Shown: positions 7,676 through 16,524, numbered from the stretch's first letter. The stretch is DNA of 64,000 bases from Permianibacter fluminis (GCF_013179735.1 NZ_JABMEG010000001.1:2604001-2668000), one strand, 5' to 3'. Notes: generated by a model not told the origin, from the sequence alone. Program-made: numbers and translations.

Positions 7676-8026
7676 TCACCGAGATGCTTCCATCGGGCCT
7701 TCGATTTCGATAGCCGATGCGACAAGAAAGAATGTTTGCCGATCAGGCGATGCCATTGTTTCAGCCTCGATTGAAAGTACTGCATCTTCGGATTCAATAG
7801 GTACAATTTTCCCGACTTGCTCTCGCTCAATATGACTCGCCATTCGGAATTTTGGGTGGCTGAACTGAAAAGGAAGAGATAAGTACGAGACGCCGGCAAA
7901 TGCAGCCACTGGCTTTGCATACTCGATTGAGGTGCCGCTCGAAAGAATCAAGCTCCAACCGTCGTATGACTTTACCACGCACTCCCACCCGCAGCGAGAG
8001 TTTAGAACTTCGAGTAGTTCGTTCAT
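7676..8026 (-). CDS. small hypothetical protein
   Basis: This 116-residue cytoplasmic protein begins MNELLEVLNSRCGWECVVKSYDG. The ATG at 8026 was preferred over the upstream in-frame ATG (8056) because AAGG lies at good spacing. Alternating aromatic and hydrophobic segments (WSLILSSG, GVSYLSLPFQFSHP, QTFFLVASAIEIEG) suggest a small alpha/beta domain. The size, isolation and flanking repeats resemble single-gene cassettes or orphan immunity proteins, but I recognise no family. Confidence 0.65.
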   Translation of the reverse strand: MNELLEVLNSRCGWECVVKSYDGWSLILSSGTSIEYAKPVAAFAGVSYLSLPFQFSHPKFRMASHIEREQVGKIVPIESEDAVLSIEAETMASPDRQTFFLVASAIEIEGPMEASR

Positions 8027-8087
8027 TTGCGATGCCTTACGTGAAGTAGGTCCCATAAATGTGGCGTTTTTCTACACCCAAAAAGGT

Positions 8088-8260
8088 GCATAACACTTTT
8101 TTTTGCCAGATATAACTCGTCGACTTATAGCCGGGTTAGACCTGTTTATTCACCCCAAACCCTTGGTCGAATTTGGGGGCTGTTCAAGCGAAGCTAGGCT
8201 AGGTAAATCTGGTGGGATTGTCACCCAAAACAAAGCCCGCCAATTGGCCGCCTTGTTTTT
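8088..8260. repeat. ~165-bp block, copy A (upstream of the 7676 gene)
   Basis: This block aligns along its length with 9037-9203. Shared landmarks in order are TAACAC, a CGGGT-TAG-ACCTG hairpin (8132-8144), TTCACCC, TGTCACCCAAAA and ACAAAGCCCGCCAAT. The terminator stem that is intact in copy B is degraded here. It starts 62 bp upstream of the small orphan gene. Confidence 0.65.
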
Positions 8261-8288
8261 TTCGAAGCGAAATTTGGCACCATATTTG

Positions 8289-8545
8289 CCCGTCTGACGA
8301 GCCGAGCAACGGAGTGGAGGCTGGGTTAACAGCCCGGAGCGTAGCGAAGGGGCGATGCAGGAGGCCGAAGCCTTTTGTGACTGTACAGGGATGTCCTGTC
8401 ACAAAAGCCCCAGCTGGAGCGGAGAAGCGCAGGGGACCGCTAAAACGGTTCTTCGTTTTAGCGGCGAGGAATCGGCCATGTTTCTTTGGTTTCTTTCTTT
8501 GCGCCAAAGAAAGAAACCCGCCCGCCGGGGCGGGACCCGGCAAAC
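8289..8545 (+). repeat. large structured dispersed repeat, copy R2
   Basis: A forward copy of the dispersed repeat: CGTCTGACGAGCCGAGCA end box, GGGTTAACAGCCCG, the hairpin CTTTTGTGAC...GTCACAAAAG, the CCGCTAAAACGG...CGTTTTAGCGG hairpin, the TTTCTTTGCGCCAAAGAAA hairpin and the terminal GC box. Against R3, stem positions differ in compensatory pairs (GTGAC/GTCAC against CAGAC/GTCTG). The overlapping ORFs are not considered genes. Confidence 0.75.
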
Positions 8546-8608
8546 CTGACGGTTGCGATACCGCTGAAATTATCGAACCGCCAGAGCGGCAAGACGGTAT
8601 CTACCGCG

Positions 8609-8986
8609 CTAAAAGTCTATGCCAAGGTTCCATTTTGTGCCTAATTTTTTTGCTTTGACAAGAACGCTCTTGAAGTCGTTAAGTTCTCCGAGCAACTGCT
8701 CGGAGCCTTTTACTGCAGATGGGTTCTGAATGAGATGTGAGGCGACTGTATCAAACCAGTGTATTCCTTCGTCGGGCTCGAACCATGGCCCGTCTTGGTC
8801 TGTGTCGACTTCGAACTCTTCAGCAATATCCTCGCTCAGGCCAAAGTAATCTTCCAGCTTCTTTAGGCCGAGCGCCTTTGCAATCTTATTTAGAGTCTTC
8901 TCGGCACGAGCCAATGCCTTGCCGTCAACCTCCGTGCAAACAGCCTCATCGCCGTTCTCGAACGATACGTAGTAGGCAACCCCCAT
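8609..8986 (-). CDS. small acidic hypothetical protein
   Basis: The 125-residue protein starts MGVAYYVSFENGDEAV at 8986, with GGAGG 4 nt upstream of the ATG; the open frame extends 60 codons further but without a start signal. The sequence is acidic and looks alpha-rich (KALARAEKTLNKIAKALGLKKLEDYFGLSED), then FEVDTDQDGPWFEPDEGIHWFDTV. The length and composition resemble orphan immunity-type or cassette-borne proteins, but no named family is recognised. Confidence 0.7.
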   Translation of the reverse strand: MGVAYYVSFENGDEAVCTEVDGKALARAEKTLNKIAKALGLKKLEDYFGLSEDIAEEFEVDTDQDGPWFEPDEGIHWFDTVASHLIQNPSAVKGSEQLLGELNDFKSVLVKAKKLGTKWNLGIDF

Positions 8987-9036
8987 AGATCCTCCGTTGT
9001 AGTGACTTTCCGAAGCAAAGATGCACTGGCCCCGTC

Positions 9037-9203
9037 GCCTAACACCTTTTCGCCTTATCAATCTTGCTGAATTATAAGCAGGATAGTCCTGTAAATTCAC
9101 CCAAAACCGGAGTCGGATTGAGGCGACAGTTGGAGTGGGGCGAGGCGATTCTCGCGCGCCTGTCACCCAAAAACAAAGCCCGCCAATCGGCGGGCTTTGT
9201 TTG
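9037..9203. repeat. ~165-bp block, copy B (upstream of the 8609 gene)
   Basis: The counterpart of copy A, beginning GCCTAACACC (an RYYYAAC box) and holding the hairpin CAGGA-TAG-TCCTG (9079-9091). Both stem pairs that differ from copy A are compensatory. Its far end is the intact terminator of the M2 peptidase gene. It starts 51 bp upstream of the 8609 gene. Confidence 0.65.
9171..9202 (-). terminator. intrinsic terminator of the M2 peptidase gene
   Basis: AAACAAAGCCCGCC (9171-9184) pairs with its exact complement at 9189-9202 around AATC and provides A/T tracts on both sides. It lies 19 nt beyond the stop codon of the peptidase. Confidence 0.88.
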
Positions 9204-9220
9204 TTGCAGAACAGCAGAGC

Positions 9221-11170
9221 TTACCAACCGCAAGTCCGGCCAACGTTCTGTTCATCCAGCCAGGCTTTCAGCGGTGCAAAGTATTCCTGGATGGCGCTGG
9301 CGTCCATTTCGCGCTGGCCAGTCATTGCTTCGAGCGCGTCTTGCCACGGCTTGCTGGCGCCCATTTCGAGCATCTTGTTCAGGCGCTCGCCGACTTCCTT
9401 GTTGCCGTAGAACGTGCAGCGGTGCAGCGGGCCTTGGTGGCCGGCCATCTTGCACATTTCGCGGTAGAACTGGAATTGCAGCACATCAGCGAGGAAGTAG
9501 CGAGAGTACGGCACGCCGCCCGGGACGTGGTACTTGGCGCCGGCGTCGAAGTCTTTTTCGCTGCGCGCGACCGGAGCTTTCACGCCCTGATATTTTTCGC
9601 GCAGTTGCCACCAGCCTTCGTTGTATTTGTCTGCCGGGATCTCGCCGGAGAATACGCGCCAGCGCCACTGATCAACCATCAGACCAAACGGCAGGAAGGC
9701 GACTTTTTCCAGCGCTTTGCGCATCAGGATGTTGACGTCCTGGCTGGCATCCGGCTCTTTGTCGATCATGCCGATTTGCTTCAGGTAGGCCGGGGTGATG
9801 CCCAGCGCAATGGTGTCGCCAATCGCTTCGTGGAAACCGTCGTTGGCGCTGTCCATGAACAGGAACGGCTGGTTCTTGTAGGCGCGCTGGTAGTAGTTGT
9901 GGCCGAGCTCGTGATGGATGGTGACGAAGTCTTCACCGTTCATCTTGATGCACATCTTGATGCGAACGTCGTCCTGGTTGTCCAGATCCCAGGCGCTGGC
10001 GTGGCAGACCACATCGCGGTCACGCGGTTTCAGGAATTGCGAATTGCTCCAGAAGCTGTCCGGCAGCGGCGCAAAACCGAGCGAGCTGAAGAAGCCTTCG
10101 CCGGCCTGCACCATTTTGCCTTCCGGCGATTGCTTCAAGTTGAAGATGTTGGCGTTGTTGACATTGTCGACATCGCTGGCTTTCAGATCGGTTGCTTTGC
10201 CGTAGGCTTTGACGACCAGATCATCGAGGTTGTAGCTGCTGCCGGTGGTCGGCGGCGCAACGAAATCGTAAACGTTGTCCCAGGTTTGCGCCCACATATT
10301 GCCGAGCATGTGCGCTGGGATCGGGCCGGTTTTGCTGACCACATCATCACCGAAGCGTTCATTCAGCTTGGCGCGAACATGGCAGTGCAGGGCGTTGTAC
10401 AGCGGCTGCACCTGACCCCAGAGCCGATCCAGTTCTTTCGCGAAATCATCGGACGACATGTCGTACTTGGCGCGCCACATGGCACCGGTGTCGACATAGC
10501 CGAGTTCTTTCGCGCCTTCGTTAGCGATTTCAACCATGCGGGTGTATTCCGGGCGCATGGCCGGCGAAATGCTGTGCCAACCAGTCCAGGCTTCCAGCCG
10601 CTCGGCCGGTTTGCTGTTTTTGTTGGCGATGATGTCTTCCAGCTCGCCGAGGCTCAGGCAGACCTGCTTGCCGTCACTGCCGTTCTTGCAGTATTTGCCC
10701 GAACCGTACTGGGCATTCAGCGATGAGGAAATTTTCGCCAGCTCTTCGGTTTTGGCGGCGTCGCTCGGTGCCGGCAGGACCAGCGCCAGACGGATTTTTT
10801 CCAGCTTGCGGTTCAGCTCCGGCGGCAATTCCATGCCAATGAATTGCTTGCTCTGGTTGGCAAACTCGACCGATTTGGCGGTGGCCACTTCGTTGGCCTT
10901 GGCGACCAGCGCTTCGGTGTCCGGGGTAATAAAGGTCTCGGATACCCAGGCCGCGCGCTGGGCTTCCAGATTCAGGCGAAGCAGCTCGGCTTCAGCAGTG
11001 GCGACGAACTTTTCCGCGTCGGCGACGGTGGTGCCATTGGCTTGCACCGATTGTTGCGGTGATTCGGGCTGGCTGCAGCCGGCCAGACCAAGGGCAATGC
11101 TGGTGACCAGCAGCGCCGGGCGCCAGAACGTGTGGGTTTTTCTTGTCAGGGCAGTCGTGTGAGCAGTCAT
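9221..11170 (-). CDS. M2-family peptidyl-dipeptidase (ACE-like) lipoprotein
   Basis: This 649-residue zinc metallopeptidase resembles angiotensin-converting enzyme. The zinc motif HHELGH sits at about 419-424, with the third ligand in GFHEAIGD about 24 residues later and a long helical N-terminal lobe. The N-terminus is a lipoprotein signal with lipobox LAGC (Cys about 32), so it should be anchored in the envelope and trim dipeptides from the C-termini of peptides. I start at 11170 (MTAHTTALTRK), with GGAG 9 nt upstream; an ATG 15 nt earlier would bury that site. The gene is monocistronic with its own terminator. Confidence 0.92.
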   Translation of the reverse strand: MTAHTTALTRKTHTFWRPALLVTSIALGLAGCSQPESPQQSVQANGTTVADAEKFVATAEAELLRLNLEAQRAAWVSETFITPDTEALVAKANEVATAKSVEFANQSKQFIGMELPPELNRKLEKIRLALVLPAPSDAAKTEELAKISSSLNAQYGSGKYCKNGSDGKQVCLSLGELEDIIANKNSKPAERLEAWTGWHSISPAMRPEYTRMVEIANEGAKELGYVDTGAMWRAKYDMSSDDFAKELDRLWGQVQPLYNALHCHVRAKLNERFGDDVVSKTGPIPAHMLGNMWAQTWDNVYDFVAPPTTGSSYNLDDLVVKAYGKATDLKASDVDNVNNANIFNLKQSPEGKMVQAGEGFFSSLGFAPLPDSFWSNSQFLKPRDRDVVCHASAWDLDNQDDVRIKMCIKMNGEDFVTIHHELGHNYYQRAYKNQPFLFMDSANDGFHEAIGDTIALGITPAYLKQIGMIDKEPDASQDVNILMRKALEKVAFLPFGLMVDQWRWRVFSGEIPADKYNEGWWQLREKYQGVKAPVARSEKDFDAGAKYHVPGGVPYSRYFLADVLQFQFYREMCKMAGHQGPLHRCTFYGNKEVGERLNKMLEMGASKPWQDALEAMTGQREMDASAIQEYFAPLKAWLDEQNVGRTCGW

Positions 11171-11325
11171 GCGGTCCATCTCCAAAGCGGTCCCGCTTGG
11201 CGCGGGCGACGGCGGATTATACCGGCCCGGTTCGCTGCGGCCAGCGGGGAAAATTGCTGTGGCGCCGGGCCCGGTCGAGTAGAATGCGCGCCGGTTTTCC
11301 CGGCTCTGAGAATGGATAAAGAAGA

Positions 11326-12324
11326 ATGGCGCTTGGCCCGTTAATGCTTGATTTGAAAGGCTATTCCCTGGATGCGGAAGAGCGCGAGCTGATTCGCCAC
11401 CCGGCTGTCGGCGGGGTCATCCTGTTTGCCCGCAACATCGCCACTGCCGAACAGGTCCGCGCACTGACCGACGCCATTCGGGCCGAGTCGGGTCGTCATT
11501 TGCTCATTGCGGTGGATCAGGAAGGCGGCCGCGTCCAGCGCCTGCGCGAGGGTTTCAGCCGGCTGCCGCCGCTGCGCACGCTCGGTCCCGAGGCCGATGC
11601 CGAAGCCCAGCGCCGGGCCCGCGAGCTGGGCTGGCTGATGGCCAGCGAAGTGCGTGCAGTTGGATGCGACATCAGTTTTGCTCCGGTGCTGGATCTCGAT
11701 TACGGCACCAGTGTGGTCATTGGCGACCGCAGCTTCGGGCCGGACCCGGCCCAAGTCGTGCCGCTGGCGCGGGCTTATCTCAATGGCATGCGCGACGCCG
11801 GCATGCTCGGCACCGGCAAGCACTTTCCCGGTCATGGTTTTGTCGCCGCCGACTCGCATACTGAGGTGCCGGTCGACGAACGCTCTGCAGAAGAGATCGG
11901 ACGCTGCCTGTCGGTATTCAAAGCGCTGGCCGCCGAGCTTGGCGGCATCATGCCGGCGCACGTGATTTATCCGGCGCTCGATGCGTTGCCGGCCGGTTTT
12001 TCCCGTTACTGGCTGCAAACGGTGCTGCGTGGTCAGCTGCAGTTTGCCGGCTGTATTTTCAGCGACGATCTGGCCATGGCCGGCGCGCATGTCGTCGGTG
12101 ACTATCACGCCCGCGCGCACGCCGCACTTGATGCCGGTTGCGACATGGTGCTGGTCTGCAACGATCGCGCCGGCGCCATCGAAACGCTGCAGGCGCTGCC
12201 GCAGCGTATTCCGCGCGAACAGAGTGATCGCATCGCGGCTTTGTGCCAGCGGCAAGCCTCGGTGCAAGTGGCATCGCTGCAGCAGGATCCGCGCTGGCAG
12301 CGGGCGCAGGCGCTGCTGGCCTGA
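11326..12324 (+). CDS. nagZ: beta-N-acetylhexosaminidase NagZ
   Basis: The 332-residue GH3 enzyme carries the NagZ landmarks. These are LMLDLKGYSL at the start, IAVDQEGGRVQRL (about 62-74), the catalytic stretch KHFPGHGFVAADSHTEVP (about 165-182, with the Asp-His dyad and catalytic Asp in the flexible loop), and FSDDLAMAGA near 245. It is cytoplasmic and releases GlcNAc from anhydromuropeptides in peptidoglycan recycling, which also affects AmpC induction where ampR is present. Length matches the family. Upstream is the divergent M2 peptidase; an MscS-type channel follows after about 100 bp. Confidence 0.95.
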   Translation: MALGPLMLDLKGYSLDAEERELIRHPAVGGVILFARNIATAEQVRALTDAIRAESGRHLLIAVDQEGGRVQRLREGFSRLPPLRTLGPEADAEAQRRARELGWLMASEVRAVGCDISFAPVLDLDYGTSVVIGDRSFGPDPAQVVPLARAYLNGMRDAGMLGTGKHFPGHGFVAADSHTEVPVDERSAEEIGRCLSVFKALAAELGGIMPAHVIYPALDALPAGFSRYWLQTVLRGQLQFAGCIFSDDLAMAGAHVVGDYHARAHAALDAGCDMVLVCNDRAGAIETLQALPQRIPREQSDRIAALCQRQASVQVASLQQDPRWQRAQALLA

Positions 12325-12421
12325 GTGTGCCGGTGTTAGCAGTGCAGTCCGCGTTGCCGTTTGGTTTTGTCACTGTCCAATAAGTCGCTGTCCAATTAAC
12401 AGCAGGAGCAGGTAAGTCAGC

Positions 12422-13528
12422 ATGTTGTCATTCGCCAAAATCTGGAAGTGGTTGCTGGAGTTGACCGATGTCGCCGGCTGGATCACCGGTGTGCTGGTGA
12501 TACTCGGTTTGACGGCGCTCGTGCATTGGTTGTGGCGCAAGCTGCACAAGCGCGTGCACGCCAAACTGGAGCAAACCAAGACCGTATGGGATGACGCTTT
12601 CTGGGAAGCGCTGGCGCGCCCGGCCACGTTGGCGATTTGGTTGATTGGCCTGATGTTCGCGTTCGAATACATTTTTACCGAACGCGCCAGCGTGATGCTG
12701 AAGGTCATCCACAATGCCCGCACGCTCGGCATCATCGTGCTGATTTGCTGGTTCCTGATCCGGTTGGTGCGCAGCGGTGAAGTGCGGCTGATTGAAATTG
12801 CCCGGACCAGCACGGAGGAGGGCCGGCTCGACCCGACCACCATCGAAGCCATCGCCAAGCTTGGCCGCATTTCGGTGTTCATCGTGATGACGCTGATCGG
12901 CCTGCAGACGATGGGTTTTTCCATCTCCGGTGTGCTGGCTTTTGGTGGTATCGGTGGCTTGGCGGTGTCATTTGCTGCAAAAGATCTGTTGGCCAACTTT
13001 TTCGGCGGTTTGATGCTGTATCTGGACCGGCCGTTTGCCGTTGGCGACAGCATTCGTTCGCCGGATCGGGAAATCGAAGGCACGGTCGAATACATTGGCT
13101 GGCGTCAGACCCGCATCCGGACCGGTGAAAAGCGGCCGCTGTATATTCCGAATTCTATTTTCGCCAATATCGCCGTTGAAAACGTGACCCGGATGAGCAA
13201 TCGCCGGATTCGGGAAACCATTGGTTTGCGCTATCAGGATGCCGATCGGTTACCGGCCTTGATCACCGATTTGCGGGCGTATCTGTTGGCGCATCCTGAC
13301 ATTGTTGAAGATCAGACGTTTGGGGTCTGGTTCCATCAGTTTGGCGACTCCAGCCTGAACATTCTCGTTGACGCCCATACCCGCGCGATCGAGCTGGTTG
13401 AGTTTTATCGCATCAAGGAAAACGTGTTGTTTGGTATTCAGCAGTTGGTCGCCAAGCACGGCGCCGATTTCGCGTTTCCCAGCCGCACCGTCTATATTGA
13501 ATCTGGTTCTGCACCGGCCTCGCGCTGA
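12422..13528 (+). CDS. MscS-family mechanosensitive channel (YnaI-like)
   Basis: The 368-residue membrane protein has about four N-terminal helices and then the MscS pore signature. The Gly/Ala-rich pore helix GVLAFGGIGGLAVSFAAKD (about 178-196) is followed by ANFFGGLMLYLDRPFAVGD and the cytoplasmic beta domain (EGTVEYIGWRQTRIRT, YIPNSIFANIAVEN). Length and extra helices resemble YnaI-type channels rather than the 286-residue MscS. It would release solutes on hypo-osmotic shock. AGGAG lies about 17 nt before the start codon, which is a long spacing. Confidence 0.9.
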   Translation: MLSFAKIWKWLLELTDVAGWITGVLVILGLTALVHWLWRKLHKRVHAKLEQTKTVWDDAFWEALARPATLAIWLIGLMFAFEYIFTERASVMLKVIHNARTLGIIVLICWFLIRLVRSGEVRLIEIARTSTEEGRLDPTTIEAIAKLGRISVFIVMTLIGLQTMGFSISGVLAFGGIGGLAVSFAAKDLLANFFGGLMLYLDRPFAVGDSIRSPDREIEGTVEYIGWRQTRIRTGEKRPLYIPNSIFANIAVENVTRMSNRRIRETIGLRYQDADRLPALITDLRAYLLAHPDIVEDQTFGVWFHQFGDSSLNILVDAHTRAIELVEFYRIKENVLFGIQQLVAKHGADFAFPSRTVYIESGSAPASR

Positions 13529-13657
13529 GTTTGGTGCAAAAAATTCAGCCCGTCAGTGGCTGATGTCGGTTGCAATGAGGCAACCATCCGATGGCCAACA
13601 CTCACGGTGGGTGCTGGCAAGCATGGGATGACGAATCCCGCAGGAGGTCTTATCGAG

Positions 13658-15091
13658 ATGAACGAATACGTCATTCACGCCCGTGCGCCGGGCAAGATTG
13701 TGATGGTGGGCTTTGGTGCAATTGGCCAGGGTGTACTGCCATTGATCTTGCGTCATCTGGGAGTTACCACCGATGACATCACCATCGTCACTGCCGATGA
13801 ACGCGGTCACGATGAAGCGCGGGAGTACGGTATTCGTTTCGTCAATCATGCCCTGACCCGTGACAATTATCGGGAAGTGCTGACCCCCTTGCTGACCCCC
13901 GGCACGTTCATGGTCAACCTGTCGGTGGACGTCTCATCGATCGCCTTGGTGGAGCTGTGTCAGCAACATCAGACGCTGTATATCGATACCTGCATCGAGC
14001 CCTGGGCCGGTGGTTATACCGACCCGCACAAAAGCCTGTCGGAACGGTCGAATTACGCCTTTCGGGAACAGGCCTTGGCGTTGCGCCAGAAATACCCGAA
14101 TGGTCGCACCGCCATTTTTGCCAACGGCGCCAATCCGGGCATGGTGTCGCATTTGCTGAAGCAGGCCTTGCTGAATCTGCATCACGACATTCATGGTGAA
14201 GATACTCAGGGTGAAGTGACTACGCCGACGGATCGCAACGGCTGGGCGAAATTGGCGCAGAAGCTCAACATCAAGACGATTCACGTGGCCGAGCGCGACA
14301 CCCAAATCACCGATCGGCCCAAGCAGATGAACGAGTTCGTCAACACCTGGTCGGTCGACGGGTTTGTCGGCGAAGGTTGTCAGCCAGCGGAACTGGGTTG
14401 GGGCAGCCACGAACGGCATTTTCCGAGCGATGGCAGTCGCCACGAGTTTGGCTGCGGCGCCGCCATTTTCCTGAAACGGCCCGGTGCGACCGTGCGGGTG
14501 CGAACCTGGACGCCGGATTACGGTCCGTTTCATGGTTTTCTCATCACCCACAATGAAGCGATTTCGATTTCCGATTACCTGACGGTTCGTGAAGGCGACA
14601 AGATTGCCTACCGTCCGACCTGCCATTACTCCTATCACCCCTGTGACAGTGCCGTAGTTTCGCTGCACGAATTCAATGGCCGTAATTTCAAGCTGCAACC
14701 GAAGCAGCGAATTTTGCGTGACGAAATCACCGACGGCATGGACGAGCTCGGGGTGTTGCTGGCGGGTCACGCCAAAGGTGCGTATTGGTTCGGTTCGCAG
14801 CTGACGGCAAAAGAAGCCAAGACGCTGGCGCCGCACAACAGCGCGACCACGCTGCAGGTGACCAGCGCGGTGTTGGCGGGCATGGTCTGGGCCATTGAGA
14901 ATCCGCAGGCCGGCATCGTCGAAGCGGAGGACATGGATTTTCAGCGCACGCTGGAGGTGCAGAAACCGTATCTCGGCAAGCTGCTCGGCCAATACACCGA
15001 CTGGACACCGTTGCAGCATCGCAATGAAGTGTTTGCCGAGGACGTTGATGGCAGTGACCCGTGGCAATTCAAGAATGTGCGGGTGCTGTAA
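13658..15091 (+). CDS. homospermidine synthase
   Basis: The 477-residue enzyme has an N-terminal NAD-binding Rossmann motif (GFGAIGQG, 18-25). Conserved blocks typical of bacterial homospermidine synthase follow, including YIDTCIEPWAGGY (about 108-120) and ANGANPGMVSHLLKQAL. It makes sym-homospermidine from putrescine (EC 2.5.1.44), using NAD+ as prosthetic group, in the cytoplasm. The start at 13658 (MNEYVIHARAPGK) follows AGGAGGT at 9-10 nt; the frame is open 34 codons further upstream without a start signal. It appears to be monocistronic, with a strong terminator just after. Confidence 0.93.
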   Translation: MNEYVIHARAPGKIVMVGFGAIGQGVLPLILRHLGVTTDDITIVTADERGHDEAREYGIRFVNHALTRDNYREVLTPLLTPGTFMVNLSVDVSSIALVELCQQHQTLYIDTCIEPWAGGYTDPHKSLSERSNYAFREQALALRQKYPNGRTAIFANGANPGMVSHLLKQALLNLHHDIHGEDTQGEVTTPTDRNGWAKLAQKLNIKTIHVAERDTQITDRPKQMNEFVNTWSVDGFVGEGCQPAELGWGSHERHFPSDGSRHEFGCGAAIFLKRPGATVRVRTWTPDYGPFHGFLITHNEAISISDYLTVREGDKIAYRPTCHYSYHPCDSAVVSLHEFNGRNFKLQPKQRILRDEITDGMDELGVLLAGHAKGAYWFGSQLTAKEAKTLAPHNSATTLQVTSAVLAGMVWAIENPQAGIVEAEDMDFQRTLEVQKPYLGKLLGQYTDWTPLQHRNEVFAEDVDGSDPWQFKNVRVL

Positions 15092-15104
15092 GGTTTTTGT
15101 TTAT

Positions 15105-15140
15105 AAAAAAACGGCTGGCATCGCGCCAGCCGTTTTTTTT
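15105..15140. terminator. intrinsic terminator after homospermidine synthase
   Basis: AACGGCTGGC and GCCAGCCGTT pair around ATCGC, preceded by A7 and followed by T8. It lies 14 nt past the stop codon and can also terminate the convergent small gene at 15148. Confidence 0.93.
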
Positions 15141-15147
15141 GCGCGTG

Positions 15148-15414
15148 TTAATCAAGAAATCTCAATCGTGAACCTTCGGGAATATCTTTTTTGTGCAAAC
15201 CGATTAAGTGATATGCTTCATTTTCAACCGCTTCTGGTTGGTGGCGAAGCAGCCACTCCTTAAATGCTTCAGCGCAAAGAGTTGCTCCATTTGGAGTTAA
15301 TATCTCGACTTTGATAGACTTGCCAACGCGTTGGGCAGTAATGTCCGGAATTACTACTACCGCTCCACGCCCGGTAATCTCAAAGGTTTGGACTATTTCA
15401 TGTTCGCTCATCAT
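15148..15414 (-). CDS. small hypothetical protein resembling EF-Tu domain II
   Basis: This 88-residue protein starts with tandem ATGs (15414 and 15411). Its pattern FEITGRGAVVVIPDITAQRVGKSIKVEIL...IGLHKKDIPEGSRL mimics the second beta-barrel domain of translational GTPases, where SIPGRGTVVTG...G...GVxKEDIPRG is standard. It has no G domain, so it is not a GTPase. It could be a stand-alone beta-barrel used in binding RNA or protein. Similarity to EF-Tu is by eye and needs a profile search. It faces homospermidine synthase across a shared terminator. Confidence 0.6.
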   Translation of the reverse strand: MMSEHEIVQTFEITGRGAVVVIPDITAQRVGKSIKVEILTPNGATLCAEAFKEWLLRHQPEAVENEAYHLIGLHKKDIPEGSRLRFLD

Positions 15415-15450
15415 TTCGTCTGATGATCCGCTTCTGGCGTCATGGCGGGC

Positions 15451-15816
15451 CTATTGTTCTACGGGCGCAGCTTGATCTTGCTCGGTTGATGGCTCGTTCT
15501 GCGTAGCTTCGCTCTCATCAATCGGCGCTTTCGGTTTGTGCTTGAGCACCGAATGCACGACATGGTCGTATTCAAACATCACGACAAAATCCGGGTAGAC
15601 CCAGCGGGTGATCGGCGGTTCGCCAACCGGGCCCTGACTGCTTTCCGGGGCGCCAAATTTTTTCTCGACGTCGGCTTTGCTCATGCCTTTGCTCGGACGC
15701 GCCAGCTGACTGTCGCCTTGCTGACTCAAGGGGATCTGAATCACTTCGGCCCGGGCCGTTGATACGACGACGAAGGCAAATGCCAGAGCGGCGGCAAGCA
15801 GCGGCAGGGTTCGCAT
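15451..15816 (-). CDS. periplasmic hypothetical protein, BamE/SmpA-like core
   Basis: The 121-residue exported protein has a signal peptide (MRTLPLLAAALAFAFVVVSTARA). A short conserved core reads GMSKADVEKKFGAPESSQGPVGEPPITRWVYPDFVVMFEYDHVVHSVL. The GMSKADVEKKFG-P pattern followed by W.Y and a beta hairpin resembles BamE/OmlA-type domains. The last 25 residues are Glu/Gln/Pro rich and probably disordered. Start 15816 has AGGA at 9 nt; the frame continues upstream without a signal peptide. Function is unknown. Confidence 0.75.
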   Translation of the reverse strand: MRTLPLLAAALAFAFVVVSTARAEVIQIPLSQQGDSQLARPSKGMSKADVEKKFGAPESSQGPVGEPPITRWVYPDFVVMFEYDHVVHSVLKHKPKAPIDESEATQNEPSTEQDQAAPVEQ

Positions 15817-15939
15817 GGTGTGATTCCTGATTCCGGTTAAGGGTCGCGGGTTTGTGCGGCAGTCTATCGGTGTGCGGGCTTCGATAATTGTATCGACTGC
15901 ACAAAATCTGCCGGCCAACCTGTTGGATGAAATACCGTG

Positions 15940-16524
15940 TCAGCTATTGGCTTCGCGCCGCCGCGCTGCTTCGACATGCAAGGCATGGCGGACAATGGCG
16001 TCGCGGTCGCTGTCAGCAATCTCGGTGAATTCGCTGCCGAGATAAAAGCGTCCGCCGTCAAAGGCATCGCAGCGGACTATCTTGGCCCGGCAGCTGACGG
16101 CGGTGGCGGTGTGCAGCAAAATGAAATGCAGATCGACCAGACTGTCGAGCGCCAGAGCCTGGGTAAAGGGAAAGCCAAGGCCGCTGCCGCTCAGGATCAC
16201 GTCCTGGGTCTGGTAATGGCTGGCGGCTTGCTGCAGCACATAGAAACGCGCGGTCAGTTCAATCTTGCGGTTGATGAGTTTGAAGTACTGGCCGATGTCG
16301 CGGGATTTGTCCTGGATATTGCGCAGCAGGGCGTTGCTGTCGCTGTCGATCAGCTGCAGTTCGCGCAACAGCTGGTGGCCGGCCGCCAGCTCGACGGGCG
16401 CCATGACCGGACTGCTGGCATCGGTGACCACGTTGACGCGCAGGGCAACAGTATCGTTGATGCGGAAATAGTCTCGCCGATCGGCATCAGCCGTGGCAGC
16501 AAGCGGCGTATCGGAGGCAGACAT
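15940..16524 (-). CDS. PilZ-domain protein (atypical)
   Basis: The 194-residue protein begins with a disordered stretch, then DRRDYFRINDTVALRV, which resembles the RxxxR-type entry of PilZ regions. A helical middle part follows (about 45-105), then a C-terminal PilZ-like barrel (ILSGSGLGFPFTQAL, ...VSCRAKIVRC...FYLGSEFTEI). It may bind cyclic di-GMP or act as a non-canonical PilZ effector; the full RxxxR/DxSxxG ligand set is not clear, so binding is uncertain. GAGGT supports the start. A PilZ gene divergent from lolC matches what I recall of the Pseudomonas gene order. Confidence 0.8.
   Translation of the reverse strand: MSASDTPLAATADADRRDYFRINDTVALRVNVVTDASSPVMAPVELAAGHQLLRELQLIDSDSNALLRNIQDKSRDIGQYFKLINRKIELTARFYVLQQAASHYQTQDVILSGSGLGFPFTQALALDSLVDLHFILLHTATAVSCRAKIVRCDAFDGGRFYLGSEFTEIADSDRDAIVRHALHVEAARRREANS

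Noticed and set aside
8212-8658. Open frames crossing repeats R1-R4 (for example 8212-8658, 8199-8543 minus, 19098-19427)
   Set aside because: They coincide with hairpin-rich repeats with covarying stems; the apparent proteins repeat between copies because the DNA does.
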